Assembly (NCBI GenBank): GCA_002714745.1
Contig: PAYF01000032.1
Location: forward strand, 3,208-18,965
Direction of reading: 5' to 3'
Source of the DNA: Methanobacteriota archaeon
Lineage (GTDB): Archaea > Thermoplasmatota > Poseidoniia > Poseidoniales > Thalassarchaeaceae
DNA: 15,758 bases
Shown here: piece after piece, positions 8,118 through 14,456 of the stretch
How positions within the stretch are numbered: the first letter of the stretch is position 1
Layout of the letters: each line of letters starts with the position of its first letter
Notes under the pieces: model-generated
What the model saw: only the letters and a program-made list of their open reading frames with translations
What the model was told of the DNA's origin: nothing
Database searches by the model: none
Position numbers and translations under genes: made by a program

Positions 8118-9167
8118 TCATCTGTCAGATATTCTCAATTGCCAATATAATTCGTCTATCCATAGTCTAAGTGTCTCTCTATCAACGAATTCTCTGCTTG
8201 CCTCTGCAGCAAGTATACAATCGCAAGCAGCGGCGGCAAGAGTGGTGGCTTCAATTATCGACATTCCATTCCCTAGAGCTGCAGCTAAAGCTGTAGCAGC
8301 AGCATCGTGCAAGCCGATTTGCTGAACTGCAGAAGGAGAAAGACAAGGGATGTGGAAAGGATCCTCGTCGCCCCTGTATAGAGTGACTCCTTCTGTACCA
8401 CGAAGGACAACCAAAGCACCCCAATTGTACTGAGAAATCAGTGTCGCTGCAGCTCTGGCTTGATCGGTAGTGCCTTGCCTACGAGAAAGCAAATTGAGCC
8501 CCCTATTCTCAAATAGAACCACATCAGCACCTTCACTCCTGTCTAATCCTGTCAATTTCGGATCGGCGATTACTGGTAGTCCCGCCTTCTTAGCAGATGA
8601 AATCAACTTCAGTGATGTATGAATATCCAGTACTCCCTTATCATAATCAGACAAAACAACAGCACTGCTATCCGAAATCTCAGCTATGGCCCCATTAGCA
8701 ATTGATTTCCTGACATCATCAGAAAGCAGCTCTCTTGGACCGCGGTCAGCTTGCAACAGTATCTGACTTTCATCAAGAAGGCTTTCCCTGCTGCCATAGA
8801 ATCTGATTTTGGTCAGAGTATTTCGATTAGCAACCGAGTAGATGCTATTAGTTGAGATGCCGTGTTCATTGAGTTTGGAGACTATTGTCTCCCCTTCCCT
8901 GTCATCTCCGACACAACAGTGGAGGCTTACTTGCATGCCTAAGGATCTCAAACCCATTGCGATATGTGCTGCGGCTCCTGGGGTCTCTTCAGTTCTCATT
9001 ATCTTGAGGACTGGGACAGGTGCAGTAGAATCGAGGTTGTTGGCATAACCGTGATGGAACCTGTCAAGCATGACATCTCCAATCAGGGTGATTTTAGACT
9101 CACCCATAGAATCGAGCATCTCACCGAGTCTGGATAGTACTGATTCCCTTTCTTTGTCGCCTTCCAT
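8118..9167 (-). CDS. PfkB-family carbohydrate kinase, HldE/RfaE kinase-domain-like
   Basis: Ribokinase-fold kinase of 349 residues, closest in visible motifs to the D-glycero-beta-D-manno-heptose 7-phosphate kinase domain. It shows LIGDVMLDRFHHG (28-40), STAPVPVLK (47-55), TPGAAAHIA (62-70), VLSDYDKGVL (171-180), VIADPK (199-204) and LRGTEGVTLY (255-264). The nucleotidyltransferase half of bifunctional HldE is absent. Two signature positions differ from the norm. The GGAAN box reads GAAAH, and the catalytic anion-hole motif G-A-G-D near the C-terminus reads GLHD (285-288), keeping the general-base Asp288 but losing the small residues. It may be a diverged kinase with another substrate, or one with weak activity. 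ATG 9167 is the start. It leads the leftward gene run (kinase, PKD protein, pepP, mqnC) and is divergent from endA. Confidence 0.85.
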   Translation of the reverse strand: MEGDKERESVLSRLGEMLDSMGESKITLIGDVMLDRFHHGYANNLDSTAPVPVLKIMRTEETPGAAAHIAMGLRSLGMQVSLHCCVGDDREGETIVSKLNEHGISTNSIYSVANRNTLTKIRFYGSRESLLDESQILLQADRGPRELLSDDVRKSIANGAIAEISDSSAVVLSDYDKGVLDIHTSLKLISSAKKAGLPVIADPKLTGLDRSEGADVVLFENRGLNLLSRRQGTTDQARAAATLISQYNWGALVVLRGTEGVTLYRGDEDPFHIPCLSPSAVQQIGLHDAAATALAAALGNGMSIIEATTLAAAACDCILAAEASREFVDRETLRLWIDELYWQLRISDR

Positions 9168-9198
9168 GACACTGCGTGGTGAGTAATGCGAATGATGT
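9168..9198. other. Divergent intergenic spacer between the kinase gene and endA
   Basis: Only 31 bases separate the ATG of the kinase from the TTG proposed for endA (73 if endA begins at GTG 9241). Both promoters must lie here or inside the opposing genes. No clear TATA/BRE pair is visible on either strand. An imperfect palindrome, TCGAACTCAAGTCGA (about 9208-9222), is the only notable structure. It lies inside the first codons of the long endA form, or upstream of the shorter form. A regulatory role is speculative. Confidence 0.3.
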
Positions 9199-10251
9199 TT
9201 GCCACCGTCGAACTCAAGTCGAGAACCTTATGGCGCAGACGTGGAGAAGCACGCCGAAGGCTGGATTTATTCTGGTCAGGCCTCTGACAGACTGTGGGCC
9301 AAATCAGCCATAGGTAGACCATTGAGTAATTCTGGTCTGCTTCTGTCTAGTGCTGAAGTCATCTTCTGCCATGAACATAGGCATCTGGAATTGCCTTACT
9401 CGGAATGGATCGTTGACGCTGTCTCGGATGATCTGAATCTATTGGATGAGGCAGTGGTAATAGAAGCTCTAAGGGTCCCTGGGAACAAGGTAGTATTGAA
9501 TGCTAACCTAAAGCATCTAGGTGCCGATTATTCGACTACTACGTGGGCTGCAAGGTGGCCTTCAGATAAGCACCCAAGGGATGAAGATCCAATCGCAGAA
9601 GTCAGGTGGTTCCACGCGAGTAGTGAATTAGATGTAGAAGACCTCTACAACTGGACTGATGAAGTTTCTTTGAGGAATAGAATTGCAGAGGTGATGATAG
9701 TCGACGACGAGAGTTCTGTGGTTTCATACAGAGTGTCTACAATTACGCCATCCGGAGAGATTACTGGTTTGCAGGATAGTGTGCTCGAACAAATTCGGGG
9801 TCGAGAATTCAAACCTCTCGCTAATGGTGGTGTGTTGATCCTCAATGGTAAAGATTGGCCTGATGAGAGAATTGGTATTCCTCATCCAAACGGACGAATA
9901 ATCGATTCAATCTGCGCCCAGATGCTGTATGCAGACGAGGAGGATAATACAATCGGATCAAGTATTCTGTATGATCTACTGTCGAGAGGTTTGCACCCCA
10001 GGCCCGGTTTCAAGTATGGGACTAGATGGAGATGTTATGACAAGCCTCTGGGTGAAGAACATGCACCTTGGCTTGTAGTACACCCCGCGGAAGCGCCTAG
10101 AGATTGGGAAGGAGCTTGTCTAGCTTCTAGACTCGCAGCAGGAGTTGGAAAGACATGGTTACACCCTCTGCTTTTTGATGAATCATGGCAGTATCTGTCG
10201 ATTTCTAGACCTCCTGCCGACTCTAGGTGGAGCAATCCGAACAGAAGGTGA
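9199..10251 (+). CDS. endA: tRNA-splicing endonuclease, two-repeat archaeal form
   Basis: Cuts introns from precursor tRNAs at bulge-helix-bulge sites, leaving 2',3'-cyclic phosphate ends. The 350-residue length fits the archaeal two-repeat (homodimer) class. Residues ~21-180 form a first, non-catalytic repeat (WIYSGQASDRLWAKSAIGRP, then LLSSAEVIFCHEHRHLELP). Residues ~205-345 form the catalytic repeat with SILYDLLSRGLHPRPGFKYGTRWRCYD, EHAPWLVVHP and SRLAAGVGKTWLHPL. The Tyr273-His288-Lys318 triad is complete, and the His-Lys distance of 30 equals that of the Archaeoglobus enzyme. The start is uncertain: TTG 9199 is the longest, while GTG 9241 would give a 336-residue protein that still contains the whole first repeat. 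The stop codon abuts the stop of the convergent M6 gene with no base between them. Confidence 0.88.
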   Translation: MPPSNSSREPYGADVEKHAEGWIYSGQASDRLWAKSAIGRPLSNSGLLLSSAEVIFCHEHRHLELPYSEWIVDAVSDDLNLLDEAVVIEALRVPGNKVVLNANLKHLGADYSTTTWAARWPSDKHPRDEDPIAEVRWFHASSELDVEDLYNWTDEVSLRNRIAEVMIVDDESSVVSYRVSTITPSGEITGLQDSVLEQIRGREFKPLANGGVLILNGKDWPDERIGIPHPNGRIIDSICAQMLYADEEDNTIGSSILYDLLSRGLHPRPGFKYGTRWRCYDKPLGEEHAPWLVVHPAEAPRDWEGACLASRLAAGVGKTWLHPLLFDESWQYLSISRPPADSRWSNPNRR

Positions 10252-12186
10252 CTATTCTTTTCTCCCGCCTGTAAGGATTGAGATTGAAACTAGAATCGAT
10301 ATCACTAGCAATCCGTTTGCCGGTTCTGCTAACCATGCCAGCCAGTTGTCGCCAGTGAAAGGAGATTCAGCTTCTAACAAAAGTGGGATTCGATGTTCGG
10401 TTCCGTGGACATCGGACAGTACAATTGTCCCCCTAGCCAGCATTCCTGGCTCAAGTAAACCCCTGGGGTCAACATCAATCGTAAGATAATCTCCTGAACT
10501 TAGGGAGGCAGGAGACTGGGCTGTGGCTACTCTCGAAACAGCCCCCTCCAGTGCGATTGAATATGTCATCACTCCATCCCCCTCGTATTCGGGCATGACG
10601 GTAACTGTGGATGGAGACTCCCAAGACACTACGGAGTACAGTTCATCAGAAGAAATCCTATGTCCGACTATGTCTATTTCAAGAGAAATGTCAGTCTTGC
10701 TCTCTCCCTCACAGCCGATGTTCCCAATAAGGGTAAACGAATCAGATGTTATCTCTTCGTGGCCCAGAATATTCACAATAGTGGTACCTGCTGGAATATC
10801 GACAAATTTCGCTGTAGAATCGTCCGACTGAGAAGTTGATAGTGAAATCTCAAGATTGCAGGGCTCAGAAGCAATCACCTCAGCGAACGCGGATTCTGAA
10901 GGCAGCAACTGCAGAGGAGATCTAGGAGTCAGGGCATCAGTATTGGAAACTGGCCCAGCATGGAATGAAACGGTCATTGAATCATCAGACATGGTATCGA
11001 CTGATACAGTCCAAGGTACAAGCCGTCCTCGATTATCTCTAATCTTCATGCCCGATGCACCGAATGAATCGCCAACATCGAAAGCATCGCCGGGACTGCC
11101 TGAATCTCTGCCCCTCTGAAGGGCCGCATCTCCATCAGCCTCAATTATCATGACCCAAGCATTGTCAGGATCTGTGTTTACCAGATTCTCGATTGGGTTT
11201 CCATTGTTCTCGTCAGAATGCTCTACTAGAATCCCGTGACCTGGGAGTTCGGTATCGAACCCTGATTCGCCCCTGTAAGTAATCCAAATGTGCTCTCCGG
11301 GTGCAATTGGGATTGCTAATCCGTGGCCACCGAATGATATGGGCTCAAGCACATGGGACGAGTCTGCTGATGCGTCAATCTCGATGTATCTGTCAGCACC
11401 TATCTGATTGAGAGAAGCCGCCCCCGGCATGGCAGGGGTGTCTCCGCCTCCATTCCAGTTTCCACTGGCCATGACATCCCAATCCCCCAAGCCGTTCCAA
11501 TTTGAGGACGGTATGTCACTGTGAACATCATACAAGTCGTAAGCACCCATTTGATGCAGCATCTCGTGAATCACAGTTCCTATGCCTGAGTCGAGAGATG
11601 CTATAGTGTAGTGATTGATTGACCAATCACCGATTTCCAAAGGCTCGCTTAGCCACGACATGTGACTCCACAGGGCATCAGAGCCTCCTCCTGATTCTTG
11701 AGCTCTTCCAGAATGGAGAATTAGTAGTCTATCCACTACTCCATCATTGTCGAAATCCCACTTCGAAAGATCCATTCCAGACAACAAGTCGAGGCAAGAT
11801 GCTTCAATCAGACCATCGACTGAAATGTCTCTCTCATCCTCTGAATCATAGCCCCAATGACTCTCCGGACTCGGAGATGACCATACTCTGTCCGAAACTG
11901 TGGCATACAGAACTGATTGAGAGCCACTCATCTGGCCGATATAGTTGCTAGCCGGACCGTCTGCATCGAACATTGAATCGGCTTTCTCCTGAGCAAACGG
12001 CCGGTCTGGAAATTCTACTCTCAGTACTAGCCATTCCTCAGTATCTTGCAACCCGACTAATTCGCTATCTTCCACAGATACGTTTGAGGGCTCACTCAGC
12101 CAATCCTCAAGCACATCTGGATTGCTGTTAGCCCAAATACCCAATAGCAGAATCGCCACTGCCAGAGCAGCCCGTGCTGCATTCAT
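10252..12186 (-). CDS. Membrane-anchored M6-family (immune inhibitor A-like) metalloprotease
   Basis: Predicted extracellular zinc protease of about 644 residues. A short positively charged N-terminus and hydrophobic helix (MNAARAALAVAILLLGIW) form a signal peptide or anchor. The catalytic domain has the calcium-type loop WDFDNDGVVDRLLILHSG (~143-160), then IHEMLHQMGAYDLYD with the HExxH zinc site at 207-211, and WDVMASGNWNGGG. A beta-rich region follows, and a second hydrophobic helix near the end (NGLLVISILVSISIL) gives a C-terminal anchor. ATG 12186 is preferred: the longer form from ATG 12273 would overlap the upstream gene by 61 bases and put 29 extra residues before the signal sequence. 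An AAGGTGA element at 12212-12206 is 19 bases from that ATG but only 4 from an in-frame CTG at 12201, so a CTG start is possible. It is the last gene of the leftward pntB-side cluster. Confidence 0.88.
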   Translation of the reverse strand: MNAARAALAVAILLLGIWANSNPDVLEDWLSEPSNVSVEDSELVGLQDTEEWLVLRVEFPDRPFAQEKADSMFDADGPASNYIGQMSGSQSVLYATVSDRVWSSPSPESHWGYDSEDERDISVDGLIEASCLDLLSGMDLSKWDFDNDGVVDRLLILHSGRAQESGGGSDALWSHMSWLSEPLEIGDWSINHYTIASLDSGIGTVIHEMLHQMGAYDLYDVHSDIPSSNWNGLGDWDVMASGNWNGGGDTPAMPGAASLNQIGADRYIEIDASADSSHVLEPISFGGHGLAIPIAPGEHIWITYRGESGFDTELPGHGILVEHSDENNGNPIENLVNTDPDNAWVMIIEADGDAALQRGRDSGSPGDAFDVGDSFGASGMKIRDNRGRLVPWTVSVDTMSDDSMTVSFHAGPVSNTDALTPRSPLQLLPSESAFAEVIASEPCNLEISLSTSQSDDSTAKFVDIPAGTTIVNILGHEEITSDSFTLIGNIGCEGESKTDISLEIDIVGHRISSDELYSVVSWESPSTVTVMPEYEGDGVMTYSIALEGAVSRVATAQSPASLSSGDYLTIDVDPRGLLEPGMLARGTIVLSDVHGTEHRIPLLLEAESPFTGDNWLAWLAEPANGLLVISILVSISILTGGRKE

Positions 12187-12212
12187 ACGCGGACGTCCCA
12201 GATTTTCACCTT

Positions 12213-13328
12213 TCAATCCAATGTAGTCCCGATTCTGATTTGTGTCGAATGGGTCAGAGATGACCTTTTCCATTCATCTGATTCTGCACGGGGTTCATCC
12301 AACCATCCCAGTCCTTCTATCGTGCAACTAACCGATTGTAGGCTGCGTTTGAGTTCAGATGGAATAGGTCCTGAGTCACAACCAGTGACTAATAAATTGG
12401 TTATAGAGTGCTGAGATACCAAGTCCGCAAGAGCTTCCTGTTCGTGAGGATTCAGGCATAGGGCTTCACATGAAGGGGAAGCCACTCCTACGGGCACACC
12501 ACCAAGAGGGACTCTCGGACAAGCGCCTTCGCAACCGCAGTCAACAATACCTAGTCTGATTGGATTTACGCCAGATTGGAGATTCTTTACTTCGAAATAA
12601 CGGCTTCCAAGAGCTGCAGCAGGTAGGCTGGAAGAGATTCGATCTGCAATCGCCATAGAACAGAAGGCTAAGATTATCCTAAGTCCTTCAAATTCCGATG
12701 GGAGACTCAGGATAAGTGCTCCTCCGAGGATAGCTAGCACCCTATTACGAAGCCTAGTATGTCCATCGTCCACCATACCTAGAAGGCGAGCTAAGGACAA
12801 GGTCACAGTAGAGAGAATGATGCATACTATAATCCAAGATACTCCAATAGCAAGGCCAAAGATAGATGCTGCATCGTATCTACTACCGACTCCTTCCAAG
12901 TTATCCGCTGCTAATGCTGCCTCAACAAGAGTTGGGAATCCCATCCACCAGAGCAAAATTGTAATCATAGGTAGAACGAAAGTGCTGAAAATCAAGACCA
13001 TGGTGAACCACGAACGTTCTCTTGGCATCAGGCCCGGGGAAGCGAATCGCTGCAAACGAATCGAAAGTAATGGCATAACCGTGAGGATAGAAAGCAGGAT
13101 GGATATCGCCCATTTCATCTCAAGCCAATCAAATGGAGAGTAGATGGAAAGGTCTAGTGAGTGATTCCCCAGTGGTAGTGTGTCCAGCCATGAGGTCATC
13201 AGTGAATCGCTGGAATAACTCCAGAGCAGAGATATTGCCAGAATCAGCAAGATAGTCTGTCTAAAAATTGAGTACAACTCGGAGAGATGGTTGGAAAGAT
13301 CGGTCCTTTTGGCGCTTGGGTGTTCCAT
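12213..13328 (-). CDS. TatC-like translocase protein fused to a cysteine-rich HdrA-N-like domain
   Basis: A polytopic membrane protein of 371 residues. Residues ~8-240 follow TatC, the substrate-binding core of the twin-arginine export system. They begin NHLSELYSIFRQ, matching the HLxELRxRL amphipathic start with its conserved Glu, and continue with YSPFDWLEMKWAIS and RFASPGLMPRERSW, matching 'FxxPgLxxxER' with the critical Glu. About six hydrophobic helices are predicted. A later Glu typical of TatC (SFEVP in E. coli) reads SWIIV here. The C-terminal ~115 residues are soluble and not part of TatC: GIVDCGCEGACP (Cys264, 266, 270), SPSCEALCLNPHEQ (287, 291) and LLVTGCDSGP (317). These align by eye with the N-terminal domain of HdrA (CHCG... 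CSDPGQ... VVxAaCSPR). ATG 13328 is chosen because the earlier TTG overlaps the upstream stop. It lies 5 bases after the Reeler-like gene. TatC homology is firm; the fused domain's identity is inferred. Confidence 0.82.
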   Translation of the reverse strand: MEHPSAKRTDLSNHLSELYSIFRQTILLILAISLLWSYSSDSLMTSWLDTLPLGNHSLDLSIYSPFDWLEMKWAISILLSILTVMPLLSIRLQRFASPGLMPRERSWFTMVLIFSTFVLPMITILLWWMGFPTLVEAALAADNLEGVGSRYDAASIFGLAIGVSWIIVCIILSTVTLSLARLLGMVDDGHTRLRNRVLAILGGALILSLPSEFEGLRIILAFCSMAIADRISSSLPAAALGSRYFEVKNLQSGVNPIRLGIVDCGCEGACPRVPLGGVPVGVASPSCEALCLNPHEQEALADLVSQHSITNLLVTGCDSGPIPSELKRSLQSVSCTIEGLGWLDEPRAESDEWKRSSLTHSTQIRIGTTLD

Positions 13329-13333
13329 GCTTC

Positions 13334-14383
13334 TCAAAGGATATCCTTGACCTCACGCTCTACCCTAGTTGCCAGAATAGTCCTGTACACTCCATACGCA
13401 GCCCATGCACTGAGGAAGAAGGCGCAACCTGTCAAGAATCCAGTGAGATCGGTAATACGAGTTCCCTCATGTACGATACTCGCAGGAGGAAAAGAGATTG
13501 CAGTATCAGAAGATAGCCATCGTACACCGACCACAAACGAGGCTATACTTAGCAAGCCTCTGCGCATTGCCTGTGGGTAAGCAAGTTCCGTGGCAAGATA
13601 TTCCGGGCCGTCTCCATATCTCCTCTCGAGTATTTCCTTTTGGAAGACTGCCCCTACTAGCAGAGCGACCAAACTGGTCCAATACAGGGCATTACCCTGT
13701 CGATAGATGCTAAGGGCTAGGGCTGCTTGCCTCTCAGCTTCCTTCTGAGCCTCTGATTCTTCAATAAGGAATAGAGTATCATAATCGCCTACAGATATTG
13801 TCCTAGTCTCTAGGGTGGCTGCATCGTCTCCAGACACTATAGTTCCAGGTGGGCTGATTGAGAATGAAAGGATGTTCCAATAATCCATCTCATCGGGTAT
13901 GCCTCCTCCATCTACTGAGTTTCCAACAAGCCAGAAGTTGACTTGGCCTACGTCTTCTGCAGGTGAGGTCCATGTAAGATCCCAAATTCCGTCGGAATCA
14001 GGTTCAGAGTGAGAGACATCATCGGGTGCATCCTCAGCTTGCCTGAGCTCTTGATCATTTGACCAAGAAAAGGTTCCTATTCCTTCAGAGGATAAGAGGA
14101 AACCCGCCTTGGTGTTGCCATCTTCTCCGGCTAGTGTGAGGGAATCAGCTACTTTGATTGTGAGCGGGTAAGAAACCTCGGTGTCATACATCACTGGAAC
14201 GCCAGTAATCATCACAACGACTCTTTCGGAAGCCGCATTATTGTGGCAAGAACATCCATACTTCACAGTAGCCTCATCATTGCCATTGAGTGCTGCTGGA
14301 CCGCCACTCATTCCGAGTGCAGGCAGTGCAAGAAGCGTCAGAATTACCAAGCAAACTGAGGCTTTAGTCACCGCTGCTCGCAT
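13334..14383 (-). CDS. Reeler / choice-of-anchor-V-like exported membrane protein with CxCH motif
   Basis: Envelope protein of 349 residues, function unknown. A Sec-type signal peptide (MRAAVTKASVCLVILTLLALPALG) is followed by a beta-rich exported domain (~37-177). It opens with YGCSCHNN (Cys44, Cys46, His47) and continues with VMITGVPVMYDTEVSYPLTI, GIWDLTWTSP, VNFWLVGNSVDGGG and DYWNILSFSI. This order and spacing resemble Reeler / choice-of-anchor-V domains, in which a cysteine-His motif often starts the domain. A charged Ala/Glu/Gln helix and three hydrophobic segments (~232-247, 275-290, 313-331) end the protein, placing the domain outside the cell. ATG 14383 is favoured over GTG 14398 because a strong GAGGTGG lies 11 bases upstream of it and covers the GTG. 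Five bases separate it from the TatC-like gene, so the two are probably one operon. Confidence 0.8.
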   Translation of the reverse strand: MRAAVTKASVCLVILTLLALPALGMSGGPAALNGNDEATVKYGCSCHNNAASERVVVMITGVPVMYDTEVSYPLTIKVADSLTLAGEDGNTKAGFLLSSEGIGTFSWSNDQELRQAEDAPDDVSHSEPDSDGIWDLTWTSPAEDVGQVNFWLVGNSVDGGGIPDEMDYWNILSFSISPPGTIVSGDDAATLETRTISVGDYDTLFLIEESEAQKEAERQAALALSIYRQGNALYWTSLVALLVGAVFQKEILERRYGDGPEYLATELAYPQAMRRGLLSIASFVVGVRWLSSDTAISFPPASIVHEGTRITDLTGFLTGCAFFLSAWAAYGVYRTILATRVEREVKDIL

Positions 14384-14394
14384 TGTCACCGGTA

Positions 14395-14401
14395 CCACCT
14401 C
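14395..14401 (-). promoter_or_regulatory. Ribosome binding site of the Reeler-like gene
   Basis: The minus strand reads GAGGTGG, a near-perfect Shine-Dalgarno sequence, 11 bases upstream of ATG 14383. It includes the alternative GTG start at 14398, which argues against that GTG being used. Confidence 0.5.
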
Positions 14402-14431
14402 GTCGGTCGGAGTCTCATAACCGTTGCTCGA

Positions 14432-14450
14432 CGCATCCCATAGGGATGCG
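14432..14450 (-). terminator. Perfect 8-bp hairpin just after pntB (possible terminator or processing site)
   Basis: The plus strand reads CGCATCCC-ATA-GGGATGCG, a perfect 8-bp stem with a 3-base loop. It begins 6 bases after the pntB stop codon and lies 48 bases before the next start. No T-run follows on the minus strand, so it is not a classical terminator. It could instead be an RNA stability or processing element at the 3' end of the pntB message. Its function is inferred only from its position. Confidence 0.4.
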
Positions 14451-14456
14451 CTGACA

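Noticed and set aside
12213..13337. Possible frame error or assembly join creating the TatC-HdrA-like fusion.
   Set aside because: The frame is continuous from the last TatC helix through SSLPAAALGSRYFEVKN into the cysteine domain, with no stop, repeat or composition change at the junction; a join artefact cannot be fully excluded without relatives.
13328..13337. TTG at 13337 as the start of the TatC-like protein.
   Set aside because: It overlaps the upstream stop codon and adds only three residues; ATG 13328 is the simpler start.
14399..14456. A TATA-like GTTATGAG on the minus strand before the Reeler-like gene.
   Set aside because: The match to archaeal TATA/BRE is weak and its position relative to a start cannot be fixed; not reported as a promoter.
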